From assembly GCA_029204225.1 (NCBI GenBank), contig CM055107.1, forward strand, positions 24,075,391 through 24,139,390: DNA of 64,000 nt, written 5' to 3'. Positions 33,040 through 44,154 of the stretch are shown here, one piece after another. Origin of the DNA: Diphasiastrum complanatum (Eukaryota; Streptophyta; Lycopodiopsida; Lycopodiales; Lycopodiaceae). Under the pieces are notes generated by a model. That model searched no databases, was not told the origin of the DNA, and saw only the letters and a list, made by a program, of their open reading frames with translations. Positions within the stretch are counted from its first letter, which is position 1. Every line of letters starts with the position of its first letter. Position numbers and translations under genes: made by a program.

Positions 33040-33859
33040 AAGAGGGGATTACCCTGCTATGGCCGCCTCTTGAAAAAACGCTCAAAGGAACTTGTGGATT
33101 TGGAATGGTACATCTCTATTTATGCGCAGACTTTAGCAGCTGATACCATAGCAATTCACGAGACATTAACTTGGGGGTAGGGCTTGGGGATCGCAACCAT
33201 TGACATCTTCAAACCGGTTAGCTAGCTTGAACATATCAGTAACCAACGAAGCTCACCGCTTTCCGCAGAAGCATCCACAAGCTCATCATGCCTCGCTTTG
33301 CTTTGTTTCACGATCTCGATCGATCGATCTCGCCAGAGGGGAAGGTGGTGGAACACCCACCACCCTCGGATGATGTCATGCCATTGATTTTGCAAAATAC
33401 GCTCATCCCCCAAACCGCCTCCCCCTCCCTCTCCCTCTCCCTCTCAGTCCCCCTCAGCCAGCCGGCAGTGGAGCCCCCCATCCCCCACCCCCTCGCGAAG
33501 GGCCAGGGCCTTGGATCCGCCCCTCGCCGTGACACCCAAGTCTTCTTTGGGTTGGATTGTTGACATAAAAAGGGGGTCACGCCACCAACACTTGCCTCGT
33601 CTCTTCTTTTCCATTGCTTTCTGCACCCTTCTTCTTCGGCGATGGCGTTCTCTGGCTACTTCCACTCCTATAAATTCTGCATTGCTGCTCTTGCTCGCCT
33701 ACTCTGCTTGAGCTTGTTTTATAGTTCATTGTCTCTCCTGCCCCCTCGTATCTTTGTCTGCAATCTCTTGCAAAATTCGGATAAATTTCCAGGCATTTGA
33801 TCGCTGCTTTTTGCTCTTTTGCTGTGGCTTGATCCGAATCTGTTTTGTTTTGTGAAGAA
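33040..33859 (+). promoter_or_regulatory. Promoter and 5' leader of the IQ-BAG gene
   Basis: GC content rises here and a CATAAAAAGG TATA-like word lies near 33563-33572, about 290 bp before the start codon. The CCCTCCCTCTCC pyrimidine tract at 33422-33451 lies just upstream. Reading frames through this region are overlapping and lack domains. Confidence 0.4.
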
Positions 33860-35915
33860 ATGGGCGGAGGCGGAGATTGGTTTTACCCAGGAATAGAGCC
33901 TTTTCAGTTTGTGAATGAGAAAGGGAGGAATTTCTATGGATCGCAAACTGGTGCGTTCTGGCAAGACGCAGATTCTCGCTTCACTAGAAAGCCTGTGTAT
34001 ACTCCAGATGCTCCTTCCTATGGCAGAAACAGGGCGCTTGCTGGTGGTGAAGCTAACAGGCGATGGAATGAGACACGTTTTTCCAATATTGGGAAGCCTG
34101 AGGTGACTAGTATTCATGTGCAGGATGGCAACGCGGAATCTCCAAAATCTGGAAATGTGGAGGGAAAAAAATTACATCCGCCCCAAGACCTTGAGGGTAG
34201 AGTGTCAGGGCAAGGCAAGGGCATCTTAGAGGGGGTAAATGCTGTTAGATCTGTGGAAAAATTGAAGAAATTTGTTCCTGTTATTGTGTCGCAAAATTCG
34301 GCAGCAAGCGATGGCGCATGTGGAGCGATGATGAGTGATAATGTGGCCGCAGCTCTTATTCAATCACATTTTCGGGGTTACATGGTGCGCAGGACTGTTC
34401 CACTGAACAGCCTGCGTCTCATTTCGAGCGTAATGTCTAAGTTAAGGAAGCTCAAGGCGCAGATTTCGACAGATGAGTACATGGATGAGCTTCGTGCCGA
34501 TTCGAAGGAGCGTTTGAAGCTCTCGGAGACGATCATGAGCCTGTTGCTTCGTCTCGACGCTCTTCAAGTAAGACTTCACTGTTCGGAATCATTATACTAG
34601 TGTCATTCTACCTCAATATTGTGCTGCTTATTGCTTGTCAAATCATCCCTTTTGTATGTTCGTGACCTTTGTGGAAATTCTTGGCTATGTTATTGTGCTA
34701 TTTTCGTAAAGTTTGTCAGCAAATGTTTTATTTAAGAGCCTCGGATTAGATCATGTAACTGGTCTTAAATCGCTGCAGGGTGTTCATTTCACCGTGCGGG
34801 AGATTCGAAAGGCAGCGGTTCGTGAAGCAATGGCTTTACAGGAAACGGTTGACTCTCTGCTTAAGCACGGTATCTTTGAAAATTTACAGAATTCAAAGTT
34901 GTCGCCAACAGTGGGATTCAATCGCTCTGTTAACGGATCGGATACGGAGAAGCACTTGGAAGCTGCACCTGTAACGAATCTCGTGTCTGTTTCCGAAAAT
35001 ATCGAAGGAATAATTGGCTCTAACGTTCCCGTGGAGATAATACAATCACCTCATGAAGAGAACGAGACTAGGCATCTGGGACAAGGTACTAATCACTATA
35101 TGACAAGTGACGAGATCCTGAAGATAGATGAACGATATTCGGATGATCGTCGTGGAATGGCAACACCTTCGCATACCACGGAGGATCATACTTCTGTGGC
35201 CACAGAGTTTCCGAGATTTACTCTTGGGGATGATGCAATGGAGCATGAAGATGCTGAATTATCATGCAAGAATGGAGCAACGAGCTTGGCACCGTCGGAA
35301 AGAGGTATCATTTGTTATGATCAAAACATGAAAGAAAAAGGATCGGTATTACAGAAGAATTGTGCTAGAAAGGTTGGTTCTACCCTTGGTGAAGATCTAC
35401 AAAGAAGCTGCTGCCATGAAAACCTAAGATCCATAATCTGCTTTGACTATGAAAACGATCAATTCCGAAACGATGCTGAAGAAGGCGAACAGCATTTGGA
35501 TGATGTGGATCGCAAACCACTGCTTCAAGATCTTATATCTCAGGAAACAGCATGGGACGTCAGCGCCAATTCTTGTGTTGAGAGTGATTCTGATATCCTA
35601 CATCTGCTCCAGAACGCGAATGAAGAACTAAAAAGCACACTGAAGCGATGCCAGATGACAAACGATTCGCAGACCACGTTAATTCGTGATCTAAGAGAGA
35701 GGCTGTTACTTCTGGAGAGGCAGCTAGAGGAGAAAAGCAAAACAGCTACCAAATCCAGCTCGAAATGGAAGAAAAGATCAAGCAGAAGAGGCAGATTTTC
35801 TGAGCGCAGATTACTCCGAAACAGAAACGCATTCAAGCACTGGCACGATTATTGGATAGAAGATGAAAATTATGATGTAGCAGCAGGGGATGACAGACAA
35901 GATATTTCCGATTGA
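33860..35915 (+). CDS. IQ-motif BAG-domain co-chaperone (BAG family molecular chaperone regulator)
   Basis: BAG proteins bind the Hsp70 ATPase domain and act as nucleotide-exchange co-chaperones. Plant members with a calmodulin-binding IQ motif link this to calcium signals, stress and cell death. Two exons, 33860-34567 and 34779-35915, encode 614 residues. The donor is GTAAGA at 34568, the acceptor CGCTGCAG, and both are in phase 0. The start is ATG 33860 (MGGGGDWFYPG). An IQ motif, AALIQSHFRGYMVRR, lies at about residues 164-178. A BAG domain follows at about 182-270, with LRKLKAQIS, ETIMSLLLRLDALQ and, across the intron, GVHFTVREIRKAAVREAM and ETVDSLL. The C-terminus has a coiled coil (about 508-557) and a very basic stretch with KWKKRSSRRGRFSERR (567-582), a possible nuclear signal. 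The layout is closest to the plant BAG6/BAG8 type, but a one-to-one match cannot be claimed. The frame is undamaged. Confidence 0.85.
34568..34778 (+). other. Intron within the BAG domain
   Basis: A 211-bp GT-AG intron interrupts the BAG domain in phase 0, between LRLDALQ and GVHFTVR. Confidence 0.85.
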
Positions 35916-35995
35916 CTAGTAATTTTCTTCAGAAGATCAATGATTATGTGCAATCCCTCACAAATTTGGTACAATATAAAACTGAAAGGATATTG

Positions 35996-36001
35996 AATAA
36001 A
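35996..36001 (+). terminator. Poly(A) signal of the IQ-BAG gene
   Basis: AATAAA lies 81 bp after the stop codon, in an AT-rich context. Confidence 0.55.
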
Positions 36002-36029
36002 ACAACCTACAGATGGTGAGCAGAGCAGT

Positions 36030-36480
36030 GCTCTTGGAGACCTCTTTTGAGTTATCCTAAAAAATCTGCATTTTGTAGAACTACTCAGTTTTTTTTGAAG
36101 ACTTTTACCTATAAAACGGTATATATGCTTGTATAAAAATTCGTCAGACATTTTATGATGTCGGTTTCTGAGAAAACTTGTCGGTTTCATTCCTATAGTT
36201 TGTCGATTTTCTCGAGCACTGTTTTGAGAAAACTTGCCGATTTCATTGGTATGGTTTGCGCATTTTCCCCCATGAGTTTTGGATTCTTTGCTTGTTTGTG
36301 TTGTGGGTGGTACTTAATTTGTTTGAATTGGGTAGCATCTATTTGAAGAGATTACCCGCTAATTTCAATGATAATAGCCATGTAATGCCTAGTGCTCAAC
36401 TTTTCTTTGTATTGGAATCATAAAGTTTATCTAAATTTAAAACCATAATTTTTTTTTAATATTTCTTATCCAAAATCTCA
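36030..36480. other. Spacer downstream of the BAG gene
   Basis: A phrase GAAAACTTG(T/C)CG(G/A)TTTCATT occurs twice (about 36172 and 36228), a short local duplication. No gene is seen. Confidence 0.4.
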
Positions 36481-36489
36481 AGCGGACAC

Positions 36490-36754
36490 CCAATAAAATG
36501 TTGACTCGAAGCACATGGATATTTTAGTGGAATGTGCACATGTGGACAGTGGACTGCCATAATAAATGATTTATGCAAAATGCGCATGAATAATATGATG
36601 GAATGCGCACCTGGACAGTTAATAAGGGATTGTCACATGATCGCACATGCACACTCCGCTGGAATGTGCATTTGCTATGTGGCATGATGTCATTGACTGT
36701 CCACAAGCACATAATGCTACACCTAGAAAGAAAAAACATTGAAAAAAAAAATCC

Positions 36755-36760
<6 letters not shown>
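36490..36760. other. Spacer with repeated GGAATG(T/C)GCA words
   Basis: GGAATGTGCA or GGAATGCGCA occurs three times, with GGACAGT close by and its reverse complement ACTGTCC near 36697. It could be part of an old inverted-repeat element but no clear boundaries are visible. Confidence 0.35.

Positions 36761-36807
<47 letters not shown>
36761..36807. repeat. (AT)n microsatellite flanked by a direct repeat
   Basis: About 47 bp of alternating AT lie between two copies of GAAAAAAAAATCCAAAA. A run of about 15 C lies at 36920-36934. Confidence 0.9.
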
Positions 36808-36809
<2 letters not shown>

Positions 36810-36939
36810 AGATAGAAAATTGAAAAAAAAATCCAAAACATAAAAACTTTGCACATGGCATTACGCAGGGGAAGGGTTGATCCTATTAGGTATAAGGGCG
36901 GAACGCCCACGAGGCACACCCCCCCCCCCCCCCTTCAAA

Positions 36940-38210
36940 AGGAGCACTATAATCAACAAACATTCAAGATTTTTTTGGCTAAAGCAGTTGGAGAGCAAAA
37001 CCAAGCAAGTAAAATAAAAAGATCAACTAAATGTGGCAAAATGTAATGGGACAAAAAAGTAACTCAAATTGACTTCACATGTGTCTATCTAGAGGTGGAT
37101 GGCTGTGTAAAGTAGCCGATCATATTCATAGCCCCCACAAAGGTGACACATGGGAAGTCACTTGTCATATGCGGAGCCCCCTAAGAGTGATGCATGGCCG
37201 GCTACTTCCTATAGTTGTCTACCTATTGACATGGATATGTGAATATCATACATAATTGATAGTATGAAGTAAATTTAGTAATCACTTCCTTTAATTTCGG
37301 GATGAAAGCGAATGCTAAGGGCTTATAATGGAAAATTTCAACCGAATTTTTCTACATTTGACAATAGTCACATGTAGTAGTCTCCATGTGGCAACAACTT
37401 AGTGGTCAACATTCAAAATTTACAATGACTTTGCAACCACATATTAGTCTTTATCCCATTGACAAAGCATTATGTAGGGCCTTTTCTGAGTAACCCCCTC
37501 AACCCCTCGATGTGATGTCAAGAGGGGGTGAGGGTCTCGGGACCCTTAACATGGTCCATCTCATCCCATGTTGGAGTGAGGTGGTTTGCACAATCTTATT
37601 GTATTAGCTACTTGGAGATCAAGTTCATCTCTCACCTCTCGAGCCCCACTTGACATTATGAATAAGGTCAACAAAAAACATGAACAAAGGCCTTCCATTG
37701 GTTCCATGGAAAGTCGGGTTGGAGCAACTTCTTATGAATCATAATGGTAACTCTCTCTTGCCCGTGCTAGAGGATGATGTCCATACAACAATGTTCTCTT
37801 TATTGACATTGTGTTGTTTTCTAATCTTCCTATGGTAAAACCTCACTTTAGTATAAAAATAGCTCCTTAGTATACCTTTAGCTTCTTTTCACACTACTAA
37901 GATGCAAAGGTACCTATCAAAGTTACACTTTCTGGATATATTATCTACTAAGTTACTAACATACTATATCCACTCATTGTTTAAATATTGTATCCATTAG
38001 GTTTTCCTAACTCTTCAACCAAGCAGCCTAGGCTTTCACATATTATTTTCTCACTATGTCTTTTTTGGCTAGAAAAGGGTTGTTTTCATGTCTAAACGTG
38101 TTTGGTAAACAAGATAAATAAGATTGCTAACAATAAAATGTGGCAATTCACTATGGGCTACAACCACACCTCTTTTTCTTTTCTTTTTTTGGGGAGGGGG
38201 GGGGGAAATT
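36940..38210. other. Spacer without recognised features
   Basis: Only short random reading frames and no protein motifs. Confidence 0.45.
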
Positions 38211-38337
<127 letters not shown>

Positions 38338-38354
38338 CTCATATTGGTTGTTTT

Positions 38355-38604
38355 TGTTAGAAATCAATGATAAACTTCATTGTTATTGTTTACGAGGTAC
38401 ATTAATGTTGACAGCTGTGACCAGCTGTCATTAGTTGTAGGGTAGTCTATTAGTCTACTCGTAGGTCTTCTCTCTCTATCAGGAGTTCAAGGTTTATTTG
38501 TACATTTTACATTCAGTATGTTGTAGAGTGATAGTGTGATTGTGTGTGTTCTTCTTCCGCCTTCTTGTGGTGAATGCTTGATGTTGCATATCTGATTGTT
38601 TACA
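38355..38604 (+). repeat. 5' LTR of the near-complete copia
   Basis: It starts TGTTAGA and ends TTTACA. Compared with the 3' LTR it has about 8 extra bp near its start and lacks a segment of about 57 bp present at about 43862-43920. Confidence 0.9.
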
Positions 38605-38618
38605 TGGTATCAAAGCAG
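38605..38618 (+). other. Primer-binding site of the near-complete copia
   Basis: TGGTATCAAAGCAG immediately follows the LTR, a close form of the plant copia tRNA-iMet primer site. Confidence 0.88.
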
Positions 38619-38799
38619 TGATAGTCATGCATGCCTGATCAGTGGATACAGCTTGTCACAGGCTCCGCAATGAAGTGAGAAAGTCCTTCACGAGAGGTGA
38701 AAGCTTGGAGAGACAAAAACGGCTGGAAGAAATTCTTCTTTGGTGTATTTTACAGGTTTGGAGATCAGAATCATTAGTGGGGAACGAAGACACGGTCCC

Positions 38800-38995
38800 G
38801 GAGGCATCAGAAAGGCCAGGGCAGCATCAGACAGATTGAAAATCTGTTGAGTGGGGAGATTTTTACAACACTTCCTAGCTGTTGTGAAAAGCAGAGTTTC
38901 GGAGGCATAAAAAAGGCCAGGGCAGTATCAGACAGACTGAAAATCTGTTGAGTGGGAGATATTTTTACAATACTTTTGAGTTGTTGTGGAAAGTG
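38800..38995 (+). repeat. 100-bp tandem duplication in the copia leader
   Basis: Two copies, 38800-38899 and 38900-about 38995, each start CGGAGGCAT and contain GGCCAGGGCAG, CAGACAGA(T/C)TGAAAATCTGT and a GTTGTG end. They lie in the untranslated leader between the primer site and gag. Confidence 0.9.
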
Positions 38996-39255
38996 CTATT
39001 TGTGTGAGAGGTTTGCCAAGAAATCTCTCATTTGTCTGTTTGGAGTACCGCAAATCACACTAGACAGTGTCTAGTACTGCCATTGAGAGTTAGGAGGCTT
39101 CATACTTTTCACATTACTGATCTCGGTCTTTTGAACAATCACACATTTCGAAATCTTTGCAAAGAGGAGGCGACGTAGCCATCGTGCCGAAGTGGAGAAT
39201 CTAGAATATTCCCTTTGAAAATTTTGATATTCCCTCTACTTTTCATCTTTTCTGT

Positions 39256-39518
39256 ACCAATATCGGATCGACGCGCTAGAGGTAGGATTTTAAACAGTCG
39301 TACATCCGTGCGTCGTACAGATATAGCATATCCTTACCAACATCGGATCCATGCGCCAAAAGTTAAAAAAATACTGAGCAGTCGTACATCCGCGTGTCAT
39401 ACCGATATCGCATACCCGTACCAATATCGGATCCACGCGCGCGAGCTAAAGAGAATCCCGAGCAGTCGTGCACCCGAGCAGTCGTGCACCCGCGCGTCGT
39501 ACCGATATCAGGTGTCCA
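39256..39518 (+). repeat. 80-84-bp repeats in the copia leader, three copies
   Basis: Units start at about 39256, 39336 and 39420 with ACCAA(T/C)ATCGGATC, followed by CGCG-rich words, CAGTCGT(A/G)CA(T/C)CC and a CG(T/C)GTACCGATAT block. The third unit contains an extra 16-bp tandem copy of CGAGCAGTCGTGCACC. They are unusually GC-rich against the AT-rich surroundings. Confidence 0.85.
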
Positions 39519-39585
39519 ACCAAAAAAAAAAAGTTACAGTTCTATGGTGTGATAAATTTTGTGATCTAGACTCATCTATCCAGTA

Positions 39586-40430
39586 ATGGCAACTTTAAGA
39601 GTGTCCTTAATGGGTCAAACAAATTGGAAGGTGCCGGCAACCATGCAGTTTGGAAATTCAAACTGAAGAACATTTTGATGGAAAAGGAGCTATAAGAGAT
39701 CGTGACAGGTGAAGAGACAAGACCAGTGATTGAAGAAGATCAGCGGACATTTGATAGGAGAAAACAAAAATCCCAGAATGTCATCAACCTATCAGTTAGA
39801 GTTGCATTTATTCCCTATATTTCAGATTCAGAAGGACCAAAAGAAGCGTGGGATACATTGAAGGCATTGTTTGAAACGACAAATACATCTCGAATACTAT
39901 TTCTAAAGACGAAGTTGCATACATTGCGGATGGATGATGGTGCAACTATTGCCGATCACATACTGAAGATCAAAGAGATTCGTGACCGATTAGCAGCAAT
40001 TGGAGAGCAAGTACAAGATCATGAGATCGTGCAATTGACATTGAATAGTCTGAGTGAGTCACATCATATGTTTGTGACGAGTATAGTCATAAGATAAAAT
40101 CTTCCAACCTATGAAGAACTAGGTGGATTGCTTTTGCAAAAAGAGCAACGTCAAGAGAACTTGAATCATCGTAACAGGAGCTATGATCAAGCTCTTGCAG
40201 TTAGAGGACGAGGTGGAAGATTTGGCCGTGGAAGGTATCAATCAAGAGGAGGAAACTCAAGCCGGGGATCATTTCAATAATTTCATGAGCAAGTCAATGA
40301 TAGTCCGAATCGAGGCAATTGGAATCAAGGCCGAGGTCAAGGACGTGGCTATTCAAGACAAAATAAACCTGAAAATTGTAGGTACTGCAACAAACCTGGC
40401 CATTGGGAGCATGAATGCTTCAAGAAATAG
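39586..40430 (+). pseudogene. Copia gag of the near-complete element
   Basis: The frame runs from the leader end through EAWDTLKALFETTNTSRILF, LKTKLHTLRMDDGATIADHI and LTLNSLSESHHMFVTSI (capsid), an Arg/Gly-rich linker (RGRGGRFGRGRYQSRGG) and the zinc knuckle CRYCNKPGHWEHEC. Stops near 39692, 40096 and 40281 interrupt it. Confidence 0.85.
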
Positions 40431-40436
40431 AAGGAG

Positions 40437-41024
40437 ATGGAACAAAGAAAAGACAAATGGCAAGCGGGAAATTATGCTGATCAACATCAATTTGATGAAT
40501 ATTATTATGAAGATAATTATACTGATCAACATCAATACGATGACGATCAATATGAAGATGATATAGGTGAGAGCTCAAAATTGTTCATTATAGCATTAAT
40601 GACAAGTGATGAAGCCAAGGATACCTGGTACATTGATAGTGGTGCATCCAAGCACATGACTTCAAGGAAAGAGTAGTTTTTCGAACTCAAGGAAACTAAC
40701 AATGGTGATGAAGTTGGACAAGCTGATGGCAAATTGCTATCTGTTAAAGGAGTTGGAGTAGTACCAGTGAAGTTAGCCAGTGGGAAGATAAATCAGATAA
40801 GCAATGTGCAATATATACCTGGCTTAGCTAACAATCTACTATCTGTTGGGACGATGGCTGATCAACAACTTAAGGTTGAGTTTGAAAGTGACAAATGTCT
40901 TGTCAAAGACATCAAGAATCACTACAAAGTGATTGCTACAGGAGCTAGAGTCAACGGGAATCGACTCTACAAATTGAATGCGAGATCTTTTACGCAAGCT
41001 ATGGTAAGCATTGTTGATAGTTGA
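40437..41024 (+). pseudogene. Copia protease of the near-complete element
   Basis: An acidic Asp/Glu/Tyr-rich linker leads to TWYIDSGASKHMTS, with the catalytic aspartate, a stop at about 40675, and then VQYIPGLANNLLSVGTM. It would cut the polyprotein into its parts. Confidence 0.85.
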
Positions 41025-41025
41025 A

Positions 41026-41720
41026 GTGATCTTTGGCATCAAAGGTTTAGTCATATTAGTGCTCAAAGCTTGCAAATCCTTAAAAGAGGTAATCTAGTTG
41101 TTGGATTGCCTGATATCTCTTTTGAAGGAAAAATTTGTGAGGGTTGTATATTGGGAAAACAGCATAGAGAGAGATTTCCCAAAGATGGAGCAAGAAGAGC
41201 CAATGACATTCTTGATCTTGTTCATAGTGATCTGTGTGGACCAATACAAACTAGGTCCATTAGTGGTTGTTACTATTTCATCACATTCATTGATGACTAT
41301 AGTAGACATATCTGGATTTATTTCATAAGCAAGAAATCTGATGCTTTTGTCAAGTTTAGAGAGTTCAAGGCTCTAGTTGAAAAACAAACAAGTTGTTATA
41401 TTAAGAATCTCAGATTAGATGGTGGCGGTGAGTATTTTTCAACAGAGTTTATAAATTTTTGCAAGGATAAGGGGATCAAGAGGCAAACCACTACACCTAT
41501 TCACCACAACAAAACGGAGTTGCAGAACGGAAAAACAGATCCATTGTGGAGATGGCTAGGGCAATGCTTAAGAGCAAGGGTTTGCCAAATATCTTTTGGA
41601 CAAAAGCATGCAACATAGCTACTCATATCTTGAATCGGTGTCCTACAAAGTCCGTGGAGGGTAAGACACCTTACGAAGCTTTTACTGGAAAGAAACCTAA
41701 TATTTCTTATTGACGAGTAT
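41026..41720 (+). pseudogene. Copia GAG-pre-integrase and integrase of the near-complete element
   Basis: The order is LWHQRFSHISAQSLQILK and CEGCILGKQHRERF (zinc domain), LVHSDLCGP (first Asp), LRLDGGGEYFSTEF (second Asp) and, after a one-base loss near 41490, NGVAERKNRSIVEMA (Glu retained) and TPYEAFTGKKP. It would insert the cDNA copy into the genome. Confidence 0.88.
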
Positions 41721-43076
41721 TTGGTTGTGATGCTTACGCTCATGTGCCTGATGAAAAACAAAAGAAGCTGGATGCAAAGGTTGGTTAAGTGTATTTTCCT
41801 TGGATATGATGAAAGAGCCAAGGCATATAGGATGTATGACATAGATGCACAAAAGATCGTGATTTCTAGAGATGTTACTTTTGATGAGATGGGTCAAAAT
41901 GACCAAATAAAATTGACAATTGATCCCTTTGACGATAAAGCTAAAGTGCAAGTGAAGGAAGAAGTTGGTGTCGATACGGAAGAGCCAATGGAAAAAGACA
42001 GAGTTAATAATGAGATTCCTAGGAGAGTGCCTAAGTGGTACTTGTCAGTAACAAGTGATGCTAATAAGGGAGATACTCCCGAATCAAGTGAGCAGGGAGA
42101 GCTTAGAAGATCAAGTAGAAATCGAAATCCTACTGCAAGATTAGAGATGAATCTAGCCCTAATGGGTTCTGTGCTCAAGGCTCAAGAACCAAAAACTTTT
42201 GATAAAGCAAAGGAGCACAAGGAGTGGCGTGAAGCTATGGAAACAGAAATGGAAGCTATATCGAGAAATAGGACGTGGAACTTGGTTGAGCTACCTGATG
42301 GTAAGACGCCTATCACTTGTAAATGGATATACAAGATCAAATATGGATCTGATGGGCAACTCAACAAGTACAAAGCACGGTTGATTGCGAGAGGATTTGA
42401 GCAGCAGGAAGGTATTGATTTTGAGGAAACCTTCGCACCCGTAGCTAAGATGGTAACTATACGTTCTATCATTGTTATTTCTGCTTTCTATGGTTGGAAG
42501 ATCCAGCAAATGGACGTTAAATATGCTTTTCTTAATGGAATGTTGGATGAAGAGGTGTACTTAGTACAACCTCAAGGACTTGTTGAGCCACGGAGAGAGC
42601 ATCTCCTTTGTAAGCTCAACAAAGCCATTTATGGATTGAAGCAAGCACCACGGGCGTGGTACTCTTGCATTGATGAACACTTCATGCGAAGGGGAATGGT
42701 AGAGAGTGATGCTGATCCTAATCTTTACATTCTAAGGCAAGATTCAGATTTAGTGTTCATTGTGTTGTACATGGATGATTTGATTATTACAGGAAGTAAT
42801 GAGAGCTTAATTGATGAAATAAAATCAGATCTTTGCAATGCTTTTGACATGAGTGATTTAGGATTGATGCACTATTGTCTTGGCATTGAAGTATGGCAAA
42901 AGGAAGACATGGTCTTTCTTACACAAAGCAAATATGCACGAGATTTGTTTTATAAGTTCAATATGCAGGATTGTAAACCTTTGAGAACACCTATGGACGT
43001 CAACATGAAGCTTACTGCATATGATGATCTGAGAAAGTGGATGCTTATTTGTATAGACAGTTGGTGGGTAATTTGA
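41721..43076 (+). CDS. Copia integrase tail and reverse transcriptase, long intact frame
   Basis: 451 codons without a stop. It starts in the integrase tail (VKCIFLGYDERAKAYRMYD), runs through an acidic linker and the RT domain (RNRTWNLVELPDGKTPITCK, MDVKYAFLNGMLDEEVYLVQ), the catalytic VLYMDDLIITGS, and LGLMHYCLGIEV. The last dozen codons are out of frame relative to RNase H. The intact RT contrasts with the broken gag and protease. Confidence 0.9.
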   Translation: MVVMLTLMCLMKNKRSWMQRLVKCIFLGYDERAKAYRMYDIDAQKIVISRDVTFDEMGQNDQIKLTIDPFDDKAKVQVKEEVGVDTEEPMEKDRVNNEIPRRVPKWYLSVTSDANKGDTPESSEQGELRRSSRNRNPTARLEMNLALMGSVLKAQEPKTFDKAKEHKEWREAMETEMEAISRNRTWNLVELPDGKTPITCKWIYKIKYGSDGQLNKYKARLIARGFEQQEGIDFEETFAPVAKMVTIRSIIVISAFYGWKIQQMDVKYAFLNGMLDEEVYLVQPQGLVEPRREHLLCKLNKAIYGLKQAPRAWYSCIDEHFMRRGMVESDADPNLYILRQDSDLVFIVLYMDDLIITGSNESLIDEIKSDLCNAFDMSDLGLMHYCLGIEVWQKEDMVFLTQSKYARDLFYKFNMQDCKPLRTPMDVNMKLTAYDDLRKWMLICIDSWWVI

Positions 43077-43734
43077 TTTATTTGACACACACACGACTTG
43101 ATATTTCTTATGTTGTTGGTGTTGTTAGTCAATTTATGCAAGATCCTAGTCAAGCACACTGGAAGTCTGCTAAATGTATTCTCATATACATTCGAGAGAC
43201 CTTGAATTTTGGTTTGAAGTATGATCAGCCTGAAGCGTCAATGTTGGTAGGTTATACAGATGCCAATTGGGCAGGTAATAATGATGATAGAAGATCTACC
43301 AGTGGTCATACATTCAGTTATGGTACGGCTGCAATTTCATGGAGCAGCAAAAGCAACCTACAATAGCCTTATCATCGACGAAAGTTGAATATCGAGCACT
43401 CAGTAATGCTACACAAGAAGCGGTATGGTTACGAAGATTGCTTGTGGATTTAGGTCAACCACAGGTTGATGCGACTACTATATCTTGTGATAATCAAAGT
43501 TGCACTCACCTTGCCAAAAATCCAGTTTTACATGCTCGAACCAAGCACATCGAAATACACTACCATTTTGTTCAAGAGAAAATTCTTGATGGAGCCATTG
43601 ATCTTGTGTTTTGTAAATTTGAAGATCAAATGGCAGATATTTTTACTAAGTCATTAGGTAGATGTAAATTTGAGAGGTTTCGTACTCTATTAGGAATAGA
43701 AGAATGTAATTTTATCATTGAGGGAGAGTGTTAG
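43037..43734 (+). pseudogene. Copia RNase H of the near-complete element
   Basis: YRQLVGNLIYLTHTRLDISY, then VGYTDANWAGNNDDRRSTSG (catalytic Asp), then after a frameshift near 43320 KQPTIALSSTKVEYRAL (catalytic Glu), ISCDNQSCTHLAKNPV and HIEIHYHFVQEKI. It ends next to the polypurine tract TTGAGGGAGAG. Confidence 0.88.
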
Positions 43735-44026
43735 ATAAACTTCATTGTTACTGTTTACAAGGTACATTAATGTTGATAGCTGTGACCAGCTGTCATTAGC
43801 CGTAGGGTAGTCTATTAGTCTTCTGATAGGTCTTCTCTCTCTATCAGGGGTTGAAGGTTTATGGATGGCTGTGAGAAAGATCTGTACAGTGTTCGTAATT
43901 CCGTTGCACTTGCTATGCAAAATGAATTTTACATTCAGTATGTTGTAGAGGGATAGTGTGATTGTGCATGTTTTTCTTCCGCCTTCTTGTGGTGAATGCT
44001 TGATGGTGCATATCTGATTGTTGACA
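43729..44026 (+). repeat. 3' LTR of the near-complete copia
   Basis: It starts TGTTAGATAAAC, directly after the polypurine tract (43718-43728), and ends TTGACA. Confidence 0.9.
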
Positions 44027-44154
44027 ATTTTCTTTTGTAGTCAAGTTATAAAATGAAGGTATTGAAGGGCTTGAGATTGAAAAGGTTATATGGGATTCAG
44101 ATTTGGAATTTTAAGTGGGGTCATGAATATGACACAGTCATTAGTATGAGGCTA

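Larger units (their letters stand above)
38355..44026 (+). mobile_element. Near-complete Ty1/copia retrotransposon
   Basis: The 5.67-kb element has a 5' LTR (38355-38604), a primer site, a long leader with tandem repeats, gag, protease, integrase, RT, RNase H, a polypurine tract and a 3' LTR (43729-44026). Every catalytic landmark is present: zinc knuckle CRYCNKPGHWEHEC, protease WYIDSGASKHM, integrase D-D-E sites (LVHSDLCGP, RLDGGGEY, GVAERKNRS), RT YMDD, and the RNase H block. A handful of stops (gag near 39692, 40096, 40281, 40428; protease near 40675; pre-integrase near 41024) and frameshifts (near 41490, 41790, 43035, 43320) break the polyprotein, so it is inactive. Flanks are GTTTT and ATTTT, compatible with a decayed 5-bp target duplication. 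The LTRs differ by indels. Confidence 0.93.

Noticed and set aside
33288-33711. Overlapping frames in the BAG gene leader
   Set aside because: GC-rich leader DNA without domains. The real start is ATG 33860.
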